Assembly: GCA_050247255.1 (NCBI GenBank)
Contig: JBFWUM010000073.1
Coordinates: 1-14,576 of the forward strand
Direction of reading: 5' to 3'
From: JBFWUM01 sp050247255
Lineage (GTDB): Bacteria; Acidobacteriota; Vicinamibacteria; Vicinamibacterales; UBA2999
Length of the DNA: 14,576 nt
Shown here: piece after piece, positions 1-13,469 of the stretch
How positions within the stretch are numbered: the first letter of the stretch is position 1
Layout of the letters: every line of letters begins with the position of its first letter
Notes under the pieces: model-generated
The model's input: the letters and a program-made list of their open reading frames with translations, nothing else
What the model was told of the DNA's origin: nothing
Databases searched by the model: none
Made by a program: the position numbers and the translations under genes

Positions 1-123
1 GACAACACGACGATCACGGCGGAACTGCACACGCCGGTGGCGCTGGAGAAGGGCGCGCGCTTCGCGATTCGTGAAGGAGGTCGTACGGTCGGGGCCGGCA
101 CGATCTCGGAAATTCTCGAGTAA
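1..123 (+). CDS. tuf: Elongation factor Tu, C-terminal fragment (5' end outside window)
   Basis: The first 40 codons read through the window edge in frame 1 and end at TAA (121-123). The peptide ends in the universal EF-Tu finish, with FAIREGGRTVGAG then TISEILE, which is the last part of beta-barrel domain III. EF-Tu is the cytosolic GTPase that carries aminoacyl-tRNA to the ribosomal A site, and domain III contacts the tRNA T-arm. Only about a tenth of the protein is present, so GTPase motifs cannot be checked. rpmG follows after 5 nt, the usual tuf-rpmG-secE-nusG arrangement, which suggests co-transcription. Identity is certain from the C-terminal signature; whether this is the only tuf copy cannot be judged. 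Confidence 0.97.
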   Translation, partial: DNTTITAELHTPVALEKGARFAIREGGRTVGAGTISEILE

Positions 124-128
124 GGACC

Positions 129-278
129 ATGAGAGACATCATCCATCTCGCGTGCGGCGACTGTAAGCGGCGCAACTACAGCACGACGAAGAACAAGAAG
201 AAGACGACGGAGCGGCTCGAGTTCGCGAAGTACTGCCGCTTCTGCCGCAAGCACACGGCGCACAAAGAGACGAAGTAG
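129..278 (+). CDS. rpmG: 50S ribosomal protein L33
   Basis: A 49-residue basic protein, normal length for L33, starting at ATG 129 five nt after the tuf stop. It has the L33 pattern of an N-terminal CGDC (Cys9, Cys12), a Lys-rich loop with NYSTTKNKK, and a C-terminal YCRFC (Cys36, Cys39). The four cysteines make this the zinc-binding type of L33. L33 is a small large-subunit protein near the E site. The short gap to tuf leaves no clear independent promoter. A GGA lies just upstream of the start (124-126), but the Shine-Dalgarno is poor, so translation may be coupled to tuf. The tRNA-Trp gene begins 8 nt after the TAG stop, so the transcript must be cleaved there to release the tRNA. Confidence 0.96.
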   Translation: MRDIIHLACGDCKRRNYSTTKNKKKTTERLEFAKYCRFCRKHTAHKETK

Positions 279-286
279 CAGGATGT

Positions 287-362
287 AGGTCAGTAGCTCA
301 ATTGGTAGAGCATCGGTCTCCAAAACCGAGGGCTGGGGGTTCGAGTCCCTCCTGACCTGCCA
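287..362 (+). tRNA. tRNA-Trp (anticodon CCA)
   Basis: The cloverleaf folds completely by hand. The acceptor stem is AGGTCAG (287-293) with CTGACCT (352-358), all seven pairs Watson-Crick. The D stem is GCTC/GAGC (296-299/308-311). The anticodon stem is TCGGT/ACCGA (313-317/325-329) around loop CTCCAAA, giving anticodon CCA at 320-322. The variable loop has 5 nt, and the T stem 335-339/347-351 has one G-T pair around TTCGAGT. The discriminator is G359 and the 3' CCA is encoded (360-362). The anticodon reads UGG, so it charges tryptophan. The gene sits inside the tuf-rpmG-secE-nusG transcription unit, a common position for tRNA-Trp. Confidence 0.97.
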
Positions 363-426
363 GCCTTCGCTCACGCAAGCCCGGCCGAAGCGTGAGCTTC
401 GGCTGGGTAAGCCGAGCGGCGAAGGC
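363..426. repeat. Nested inverted-repeat element between tRNA-Trp and secE
   Basis: The outer arms GCCTTCGC (363-370) and GCGAAGGC (419-426) are perfect inverse complements. Inside, 380-391 pairs with 396-407 (12 bp including one G-T) around a GTGA tetraloop at 392-395. An alternative pairing, GCTCACG (369-375) with CGTGAGC (391-397), competes with the inner stem. There is no T-run, so it is not a normal terminator. It could be an RNA processing structure 3' of the tRNA or a copy of a dispersed palindromic repeat; copy number cannot be tested from one window. No clear -10/-35 promoter is seen between 427 and 463. Confidence 0.6.
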
Positions 427-463
427 GGACAGAACGTAACGTGGACGGGATCGAGAGTAGGCG

Positions 464-730
464 ATGAGCACGCTAGAGCAAGTCAAGCCGGCACCAGCGC
501 GCGGCACCGACGGGGAGAAGGGCGGATGGCTGGGCACCAGCCGCGCCTTCGTCACCGAGGTGCGCAACGAGATGCGCCGCGTCACCTGGCCGTCGCAGAA
601 AGAGGTCTACGCCACGACCGTGGTCGTCATCCTGACGTCCGCGTTCTTCGGCCTGTACCTCTGGGGGCTGGACGTGGCGCTGAGCGCCGCCGTCAACTGG
701 GTCTTCCGCTATTTCGGCGGTGTGGCATGA
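464..730 (+). CDS. secE: Preprotein translocase subunit SecE
   Basis: An 88-residue protein of the short one-helix SecE type. A hydrophilic N-terminus of about 25 residues is followed by the conserved amphipathic segment EVRNEMRRVTWPSQKEV (about residues 31-47), the family signature. One transmembrane helix follows (about residues 51-75, VVVILTSAFFGLYLWG). SecE clamps the two halves of SecY in the inner-membrane translocon. The start at ATG 464 gives the expected length, although the upstream GAGAGTAGG is a weak ribosome binding site. The last four bases overlap the nusG start (ATGA, 727-730), so secE and nusG are translationally coupled, as in most bacteria. Nothing is truncated or unusual. 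Confidence 0.96.
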   Translation: MSTLEQVKPAPARGTDGEKGGWLGTSRAFVTEVRNEMRRVTWPSQKEVYATTVVVILTSAFFGLYLWGLDVALSAAVNWVFRYFGGVA

Positions 731-1269
731 CGGACGTCGCCACGAAGAATTGGTACATCGTCCACACCTACTCGGGCTTCGAGAACAAGGTGAAGGAATC
801 GCTGCTGCAGCGCGTCCAGGCGTACGGGCTGCAGAGCGAGATCGGCGAGGTGCTGATTCCGACGGAGGACATCGTCGAGAAGCGGGGTGGGCGTGAGGTG
901 AAGAGCGCGCGGCGCTTCTTTCCCGGCTACATCCTGGTCGAGATGAACATGTCCGACAACGCGTGGCATGTCGTCAAGAACACGCCGAAGGTCACCGGGT
1001 TCGTCGGCGCCGGCACCAAGCCGACGCCGCTCAGCAAGGAAGAGGTCGAGCACATCCTCGACCAGGTGAAGACGGCGGCCGAGAAGCCGAAGCCGAAGTA
1101 CACGTTCGAGAAGGGCGACCAGGTGCGCATCAACGAGGGGCCGTTCACCAGCTTCAACGGCACGGTGGACGAGGTGAACCTCGACAAGAACACCCTCAAG
1201 GTGATGGTCACGATCTTCGGCCGCGCGACCCCGGTCGAACTGGATTTCTTGCAGGTCGAGAAGATTTAG
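727..1269 (+). CDS. nusG: Transcription termination/antitermination factor NusG
   Basis: A 180-residue NusG of ordinary length. The NGN domain begins with NWYIVHTYSGFENKV (about residues 8-22) and contains the typical RRFFPGYILVEM, VTGFVG and PLS..E segments, the surface that binds the RNA polymerase clamp helices. A linker (about 112-123) leads to the KOW domain, with FEKGDQVRINEGPF then FNGTV and a terminal IFGRATPVELDF, which contacts ribosomal S10 or Rho. ATG 727 is chosen because it overlaps the secE stop and gives MTDVATKNWYIVHTY; the open frame extends upstream to 526 but only as an out-of-frame shadow of secE. There is no insertion between NGN and KOW. rplK follows after 19 nt. Confidence 0.97.
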   Translation: MTDVATKNWYIVHTYSGFENKVKESLLQRVQAYGLQSEIGEVLIPTEDIVEKRGGREVKSARRFFPGYILVEMNMSDNAWHVVKNTPKVTGFVGAGTKPTPLSKEEVEHILDQVKTAAEKPKPKYTFEKGDQVRINEGPFTSFNGTVDEVNLDKNTLKVMVTIFGRATPVELDFLQVEKI

Positions 1270-1288
1270 AAAGCTAGGCGAGCACAGG

Positions 1289-1714
1289 ATGGCGAAAAAA
1301 GTTCAGGCCATGGTGAAGCTGCAGATCCCCGGGGGCAAGGCGACCCCGGCACCGCCGGTCGGCACCGCGCTCGGGCCGCACGGCGTGAACATCATGGACT
1401 TCTGCAAGAACTTCAACGCGAAGACGGCGAAGGACGACGGGCTGATCATCCCGGTCGTCGTCACCATCTACGCCGATCGCAGCTACAGCTTCATCACCAA
1501 GACGCCGCCGGCGTCGGTGCTGTTGAAGAAGACGGCCAACCTGGCCAAGGGGTCGGCCGAGCCGAACCGCAACAAGGTGGGCACCGTGACGGCGAAGCAG
1601 GTCGAGGACATCGCGAAGCAGAAGATGCCCGACCTGAACTGCCAGGATCTCGACGCCGCGATCAAGACGGTCCGTGGAACCGCGCGCTCCATGGGCATCG
1701 ACGTTCTCGGCTAG
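1289..1714 (+). CDS. rplK: 50S ribosomal protein L11
   Basis: A 141-residue protein, the family's standard length. The N-terminal domain starts AKKVQAMVKLQIPGGKATP with the proline-rich PAPPVGTALGPHGVNIM, the site associated with thiopeptide antibiotic contact and with RelA stimulation. The C-terminal RNA-binding domain ends in GTARSMGID. L11 binds the GTPase-associated region of 23S rRNA near L10-L7/L12. ATG 1289 lies 19 nt after nusG; upstream there is only a weak AGG. The gene is in the usual nusG-rplK-rplA order, but it is separated from rplA by 139 nt of structured spacer, much more than is needed for coupled translation. L11 and L1 output could therefore be set separately here. Confidence 0.97.
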   Translation: MAKKVQAMVKLQIPGGKATPAPPVGTALGPHGVNIMDFCKNFNAKTAKDDGLIIPVVVTIYADRSYSFITKTPPASVLLKKTANLAKGSAEPNRNKVGTVTAKQVEDIAKQKMPDLNCQDLDAAIKTVRGTARSMGIDVLG

Positions 1715-1721
1715 CAAGGCG

Positions 1722-1796
1722 TTGACGGATCTACGGATTGACGGATTGACGAAGTTCAATCGGTCAATTCAATCCGTCAATTCGTAAATTCGTCAA
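1722..1796. repeat. Long hairpin made of 8-nt repeat units between rplK and rplA
   Basis: Positions 1722-1749 pair with 1769-1796 over 28 base positions with one mismatch (1731/1787) and two G-T wobbles (1728/1790, 1736/1782), around a 19-nt loop. The left arm is built from degenerate direct octamers of the type TTGACGGA (starting 1722, 1730, 1738, 1746). The right arm and the sequence after it carry octamers of the type GTCAATTC (starting about 1763, 1776, 1784, 1792, then 1800). The segment is markedly more AT-rich than the neighbouring genes. It has no T-run after the stem, so it is not a simple terminator. It may stabilise or mark an RNA cleavage point between the rplK and rplA messages. 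Confidence 0.8.
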
Positions 1797-1808
1797 TTCG
1801 TCAATCGC

Positions 1809-1840
1809 GGTGGGAGGGCGCGTGAGCGCCCGTCAGCACC
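1809..1840 (+). promoter_or_regulatory. Probable ribosomal protein L1 autoregulatory mRNA site
   Basis: A two-helix stem-loop sits directly before the rplA ribosome binding site. The lower stem GGTG/CACC (1809-1812/1837-1840) and the upper stem GGGCGC/GCGCCC (1816-1821/1826-1831), closed by a GTGA tetraloop, are joined by an asymmetric internal loop (GGA on one side, GTCAG on the other). The 5' strand GGTGGGAGG matches, from memory, the L1-binding strand of helix 76-77 in bacterial 23S rRNA. L1 is known to repress its own mRNA by binding such a mimic. Only 3 nt separate it from AAGGAGG, so protein binding would block initiation at rplA. The L1 assignment is inference; the fold is seen directly. 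Confidence 0.6.
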
Positions 1841-1853
1841 ACCAAGGAGGCAC

Positions 1854-2561
1854 ATGGCAAAGCACGGCAAGAAATTCACCGCCGCTGCCGCTCAGGTCGA
1901 GGACCGGGCGTACTCACTGGAGGAAGCGATCCCGCTCGTCCAGAAGGTGAAGTACACCAAGTTCAACGAGACCGTGGAGCTGGCAATGCGGCTGGGCGTC
2001 GACCCGAAGCACGCGGACCAGATGGTCCGCGGCACGGTCGTCCTCCCGCACGGCCTCGGCACGAGCAAGACGGTGCTCGTCATTGCCGGCGCCGACAAGC
2101 AGAAGGAAGCGACCGAGGCGGGGGCCGACCACGTGGGCGGAGACGAGGTCGTCGAGAAGATCCTCGGCGGCTGGCAGGACTTCGACGCGGTGGTGGCGAC
2201 GCCCGACATGATGCGCGCGGTCGGCCGGCTGGGCAAGGTGCTCGGTCCCCGCGGCCTCATGCCGAACCCGAAGACCGGCACGGTGACCCCGAACGTCGCG
2301 CAGGCGATCCGGGAGATCAAGGCCGGCAAGGTGGAGTTCCGCGTCGACAAGACCGGCATCGTGCACGCGCCGGTCGGCAAGGTCGAGTTCGACACGCTGA
2401 ACCTCATCGAGAACGCCCATGCGCTGGTCGACGCCGTCGTCAGGGCGAAGCCGTCGGCGGCGAAGGGGAAATACCTGAAGTCGGTGACCGTGTCCTCCAC
2501 GATGGGCCCCGGGGTCGCGATCGACACCGCGCACATCGATGAGCGGCAGAAGGCGCAGTAG
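1854..2561 (+). CDS. rplA: 50S ribosomal protein L1
   Basis: A 235-residue protein of the usual L1 length. Domain I carries FNETVELAMRLGVDPKHADQ and, near the C-terminal return, KVEFRVDKTGIVHAPVG. Domain II holds the GADHVGGDE region and the hallmark GLMPNPKTGTVTPNV (about residues 138-152), the universally conserved loop. L1 forms the mobile stalk that moves deacylated tRNA out through the E site, and it represses its own operon. The start at ATG 1854 is fixed by a near-perfect Shine-Dalgarno AAGGAGG at 1844-1850, the strongest in this operon, although the spacing is short (3 nt). It lies right after the putative L1-binding hairpin. rplJ starts 9 nt after the stop. Confidence 0.97.
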   Translation: MAKHGKKFTAAAAQVEDRAYSLEEAIPLVQKVKYTKFNETVELAMRLGVDPKHADQMVRGTVVLPHGLGTSKTVLVIAGADKQKEATEAGADHVGGDEVVEKILGGWQDFDAVVATPDMMRAVGRLGKVLGPRGLMPNPKTGTVTPNVAQAIREIKAGKVEFRVDKTGIVHAPVGKVEFDTLNLIENAHALVDAVVRAKPSAAKGKYLKSVTVSSTMGPGVAIDTAHIDERQKAQ

Positions 2562-2570
2562 GGGGACGCG

Positions 2571-3101
2571 ATGGCAGTAACCAGAGCCGACAAGGAACAG
2601 GAACTCCAGGACCTGTCAGCCGCCTTCAAGGCGGTCGACACGGCAATCCTGGTCGACTATCGCGGCCTCGACGTCCCGGCCGTCACGGAACTGCGCCGGC
2701 AGATCCGCGGCGCCAAGGGGCAGTACCGGGTCGTGAAGAACACGATCGCCAGGCGGGCGATCAAGGGAACGCCGTTCGAGGCCCTCGAGGCGCAGTTCGA
2801 GGGGACGACGGCGGTGGCCTACACGGGCGACGACGCGGTGGCGCTGGCGAAGGTGCTCACCGCGTTCATGAAGGGCGCGCCGACGCTGCAGATCAAGGGC
2901 GCGGTGGCGCAGGGCACGGCCATCCCGGCGGCGCAGGTCAGCGACCTCGCCAGCCTGCCGGGCAGGCCCGAGCTCTACGCCAAGCTGCTCTTCCTGCTGC
3001 AGGCGCCGATGCAGCAGCTCGTGACGGTGCTCTCCGCCACGCCACGCAACCTGGTGAACGTGCTGGCGGCGGCTGAAGACAAGAAGAAGGCACAAGGCTA
3101 A
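2571..3101 (+). CDS. rplJ: 50S ribosomal protein L10
   Basis: A 176-residue L10, normal length. The N-terminal rRNA-binding domain shows TAILVDYRGLDVPAVTELRRQ, YRVVKNTIARRAI and a GTTAVAYTGDD segment. The hydrophobic helix near the C-terminus (about residues 139-171) is the platform for L7/L12 dimers. L10 anchors the L7/L12 stalk next to L11. GGGGGA in the 9-nt gap after rplA serves as ribosome binding site for ATG 2571. In most bacteria a long structured L10 leader precedes rplJ; here there is no space for it unless it lies inside the end of rplA. rplL follows after a 78-nt repeat-containing spacer. Confidence 0.96.
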   Translation: MAVTRADKEQELQDLSAAFKAVDTAILVDYRGLDVPAVTELRRQIRGAKGQYRVVKNTIARRAIKGTPFEALEAQFEGTTAVAYTGDDAVALAKVLTAFMKGAPTLQIKGAVAQGTAIPAAQVSDLASLPGRPELYAKLLFLLQAPMQQLVTVLSATPRNLVNVLAAAEDKKKAQG

Positions 3102-3166
3102 AGGCTCAAGGCCGAAAGCCAAACGACAACTTTGAGCATTGAGCCTTGGGCATTGAGCCTTAGGCC
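3096..3166. repeat. Imperfect hairpin with tandem 14-nt repeat between rplJ and rplL
   Basis: AAGGCTCAA (3101-3109) pairs perfectly with TTGAGCCTT (3153-3161). Allowing mismatches at 3100/3162 and 3110/3152, the stem extends to 3096-3113 with 3149-3166, 16 pairs in all. The right arm is two tandem near-identical 14-mers, 3136-3149 and 3150-3163 (13 of 14 positions equal). The left arm can therefore pair with either TTGAGCCTT copy (3139-3147 or 3153-3161), giving two alternative folds. The left arm overlaps the last codons of rplJ. The element ends a few nt before the rplL ribosome binding site GTAGGAG (3167-3173), so folding could influence rplL translation. Confidence 0.7.
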
Positions 3167-3179
3167 GTAGGAGATGGAA

Positions 3180-3575
3180 ATGGCCGACGTGAATCAGCAG
3201 CAGGTGATCGACTACATCAAGGGGATCAGCGTCCTCGAGCTGTCGCAGCTCGTCAAGGCGCTCGAGTCGGAGCTCGGTGTCAGCGCCGCGGCGGCGATGC
3301 CGATGGGCATGCCGATGATGGCCGGCGCGGCCGGCGGCGGCGCGGCCGCCCCGGCGGAGGAGAAGACCGAGTTCACGGTCAACCTGACGGAAGTCGGCGC
3401 CGACAAGATCAAGGTCATCAAGGTCGTCCGCGAGGTCACCAACCTCGGGCTGAAGGAAGCGAAGGACCTGGTCGAGAGCGCGCCGAAGCCGCTGAAGGAA
3501 GGCGTGAACAAGGAAGAGGCCGAGTCGATCAAGAAGAAGTTCGACGAGGTCGGCGCCAAGGTCTCGATCGCGTAG
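3180..3575 (+). CDS. rplL: 50S ribosomal protein L7/L12
   Basis: A 131-residue acidic protein. The N-terminal dimerisation domain (QQVIDYIKGISVLELSQLVK) is followed by an Ala/Gly/Met/Pro-rich flexible hinge (about residues 38-61, with AAAAMPMGMPMM). The C-terminal domain has the conserved KIKVIKVVRE, LGLKEAKDLVE and EEAESIKKKF motifs that recruit translation factors. It is the only multi-copy ribosomal protein and binds L10. Two in-frame ATGs exist, 3174 and 3180. I choose 3180 because GTAGGAG (3167-3173) abuts the first ATG with no spacing but sits 6 nt from the second, and MADVNQQQ fits family N-termini. It is followed by an untranslated region of 132 nt before rpoB. Confidence 0.95.
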   Translation: MADVNQQQVIDYIKGISVLELSQLVKALESELGVSAAAAMPMGMPMMAGAAGGGAAAPAEEKTEFTVNLTEVGADKIKVIKVVREVTNLGLKEAKDLVESAPKPLKEGVNKEEAESIKKKFDEVGAKVSIA

Positions 3576-3578
3576 CTG

Positions 3579-3617
3579 CCGCCTTCGGGCGGACGGTCTT
3601 CCGGCTGAAGCCGGAAG
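3579..3617. other. Two consecutive stem-loops after rplL
   Basis: The first hairpin is CCGCC (3579-3583) with GGCGG (3588-3592) around a TTCG tetraloop, the very stable UUCG type, four nt after the rplL stop. The second is CTTCCGGC (3598-3605) with GCCGGAAG (3610-3617), a perfect 8-bp stem with loop TGAA. Neither has a following T-run. They probably protect the 3' end of the ribosomal protein message or form a processing region before rpoB. The E. coli rplL-rpoB gap is likewise known to contain an attenuator and an RNase III site, but no sequence relation is implied. Confidence 0.65.
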
Positions 3618-3636
3618 CCACGAGCAGGCGTCATAA

Positions 3637-3677
3637 GGGACGGGCCCTTTTCCGGGTCCGTCCCCTTGCAGTTTTTT
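3637..3677 (+). terminator. Possible intrinsic attenuator before rpoB
   Basis: GGGACGGGCCC (3637-3647) pairs with positions 3654-3664 in an 11-bp stem containing one G-T pair, with a 6-nt loop TTTTCC. Six Ts follow at 3672-3677, but 7 nt separate them from the base of the stem. That displacement would weaken ordinary intrinsic termination. This fits a leaky attenuator that lowers polymerase gene transcription relative to L10/L7-L12, as is known between rplL and rpoB in E. coli. It could instead be an RNA stabiliser. The stem and T-run are seen; the partial termination is inferred. Confidence 0.55.
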
Positions 3678-3707
3678 CGACTTTCGATCCTCGAGGATCA
3701 GTCACCG

Positions 3708-8015
<4,308 letters not shown>

Positions 8016-8018
8016 CCG

Positions 8019-12257
<4,239 letters not shown>

Positions 12258-12286
12258 CCAGCCGGCAGCGGGCAGCTGGCGGCTGG
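12258..12286. repeat. Short GGCAG-type dyad after rpoC
   Basis: Directly after the rpoC stop, 12258-12269 pairs with 12275-12286 over 12 positions with one mismatch (12265/12279) and a 5-nt loop. The sequence is built from repeats of the GGCAGC/GGCTGG kind. It lies only 4 nt upstream of the intrinsic terminator stem. Its role is unknown; it may be a 3'-end protecting hairpin or an example of the same kind of spacer repeat as in the rplK-rplA and rplJ-rplL gaps. Confidence 0.6.
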
Positions 12287-12290
12287 CAGT

Positions 12291-12323
12291 TGGGCACCCC
12301 TTTACCGGGGTGCCCATTTTTTT
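12291..12323 (+). terminator. Rho-independent terminator of the rpoBC operon
   Basis: TGGGCACCCC (12291-12300) and GGGGTGCCCA (12307-12316) form a perfect 10-bp stem with a 6-nt loop, followed immediately by seven Ts (12317-12323). This is a textbook intrinsic terminator on the + strand. It closes the long ribosomal protein-polymerase transcription unit. The ATG of the next open frame lies only 3 nt after the T-run. Confidence 0.95.
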
Positions 12324-12326
12324 GTC

Positions 12327-12653
12327 ATGAACCCATCCGACGAACAACGCGTGCAACGCGCGGCCCTGATCGTGCTGGTCGCCGGCAGCGTCGTCGGCGC
12401 CGCGCTGCTGGTGTCGGCGGTGCTCTTTGGCGCGGACATCGAGGCGTGGGTGCGCGCGGAAATGGCGGTCCGGGTGCGCGCCATCCTCGCCGTGGTGGCG
12501 GTGCTGATCCTCGTTCCCGGTCTCGGTTTCGCCGGTTACGTCTGGCGGCGTGGAGGCCTCGGCATGCGGCTGCTGGCCGTTGGGCTTGCCGTCAGCACCG
12601 GGCTGGCCGCCTGGCTCGCGTGGCAGCTGACGACCCTCCTCGAGCCGCGCTGA
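12327..12653 (+). CDS. Hypothetical three-helix membrane protein
   Basis: A 108-residue frame that I do not recognise as any named family. It has a short polar N-terminus with an Asp-Glu-Gln-Arg stretch, then three hydrophobic segments: about residues 13-35 (AALIVLVAGSVVGAALLVSA), 48-70 (ILAVVAVLILVPGLGFAGY) and 78-101 (GMRLLAVGLAVSTGLAAWLA). Positive charges cluster in the loop RVR before helix 2 and WRRGG after it. It is probably an inner-membrane protein. ATG 12327 has no Shine-Dalgarno, because the rpoBC terminator T-run occupies the preceding bases. It would need read-through, a leaderless transcript or a later start. It ends 5 nt from the convergent gene's stop. That it is a gene rests on the consistent hydrophobic pattern and normal codon use. 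Confidence 0.65.
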   Translation: MNPSDEQRVQRAALIVLVAGSVVGAALLVSAVLFGADIEAWVRAEMAVRVRAILAVVAVLILVPGLGFAGYVWRRGGLGMRLLAVGLAVSTGLAAWLAWQLTTLLEPR

Positions 12654-12658
12654 CCGGG

Positions 12659-13465
12659 TTACGGCTGCCGGTCGATCACCTTGCCATCGGGATCCAACGT
12701 CAGCGTGCGGCCGTCGGGCGCAATCGGGTTGCGGTTGTTCTCGGCGCACGCATAGTCGTAGACGGTGGTGCCCTGCGGTAACCGCGTGTAGGTGAAGGCC
12801 ACCGGCCATGGCCTGGTCAGCGCCTCCGCGTCCGTCAACACGAGCGTGACCAGCAGCCGGTCCGGCTCAATCAGCCGGATGCGCGTCGTCACCTCGAGCT
12901 TCTCGCTCATCACGACGCCGTTGCGCCCCAGGATGGTCGCGCCCACGCCCTTCATCCCCACGGAGTGGAAGACCAGCGTGTCGTCCTCCCAGTAGCCGAC
13001 GTTGCTGCCGGTGTAGGTCGCCCAGAGGTCGCCGGGCGCCGGATGCTGCCGGCCGTCGGTGTAGATGCGCACGATGTTCGGCCCATTCTCGGACAGCAGC
13101 CAGGTCTGCTCGGGGCGGACGACGAACTCGTAGGCGTCGGGCAGCGAGAGCATCCGCGGCCAGCCCGCCGGCGTGCCGCAGGTGGAAATCGGATCGGGAT
13201 AGCGATCCGCATCAATCAAGGCGCGGTTGGCCTGGAAGATGGCTTCGAACTTCGGCGTGTAGGGTGGATGGCGCCGCGGCGAATCCGCCGCCGGCGCCGG
13301 CTCGAGCGCCTGCCCGGGTGTGGATTCGAAGAAGGCACCGGTGGCGCGTGTCCACGCGCCGCTCCAGTCGGGGAGGTCGGTGGCTCGCGGCACGGCCCGT
13401 GATTGCGCCGCGCCTGGCGCGCAAATCAGCAGCGCCGCAACGATGACGGAAGCGATGGCCCGCAT
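12659..13465 (-). CDS. Secreted protein of unknown function, partner of the DUF6152-type gene
   Basis: A 268-residue exported protein. It starts at the ATG whose complement lies at 13463-13465, giving MRAIASVIVAALLICAPGAAQS, a clear signal peptide with likely cleavage near Ala20-Gln21. Cys15 is not in a proper lipobox, so it is probably periplasmic rather than lipid-anchored. The mature part begins with DLPDWSGAW and holds YTPKFEAIF (about 69-77), ISTCGTPAGWPRM (about 93-105), NIVRIYTDGRQHP and VGYWEDDTLVFHSVGM, a layout I associate with uncharacterised secreted proteins of Acidobacteriota and some proteobacteria. Two cysteines (Cys96 and one near the C-terminus in YACAENN) could form a disulfide. 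It begins 4 nt after the upstream DUF6152-type gene's stop, so the two form an operon. Function is unknown; no catalytic motif is recognised. Confidence 0.85.
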   Translation of the reverse strand: MRAIASVIVAALLICAPGAAQSRAVPRATDLPDWSGAWTRATGAFFESTPGQALEPAPAADSPRRHPPYTPKFEAIFQANRALIDADRYPDPISTCGTPAGWPRMLSLPDAYEFVVRPEQTWLLSENGPNIVRIYTDGRQHPAPGDLWATYTGSNVGYWEDDTLVFHSVGMKGVGATILGRNGVVMSEKLEVTTRIRLIEPDRLLVTLVLTDAEALTRPWPVAFTYTRLPQGTTVYDYACAENNRNPIAPDGRTLTLDPDGKVIDRQP

Positions 13466-13469
13466 CGGC

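Noticed and set aside
526..726. Upstream extension of the nusG frame
   Set aside because: It overlaps secE in another frame, encodes Arg/His-rich shadow sequence, and the ATG at 727 gives a standard NusG N-terminus overlapping the secE stop.
1722..1806. Octamer array considered as a CRISPR or tandem-repeat array
   Set aside because: The units are 8 nt without spacers and form an inverted pair of arms, so it is a hairpin element rather than a CRISPR.
3174..3179. Earlier ATG for rplL
   Set aside because: The GTAGGAG Shine-Dalgarno directly abuts it without spacing, while the ATG at 3180 is 6 nt away.
3666..3707. TTG start giving RpoB 14 extra residues
   Set aside because: It begins within the attenuator stem/T-run region, has no ribosome binding site, and the ATG at 3708 matches the usual beta N-terminus.
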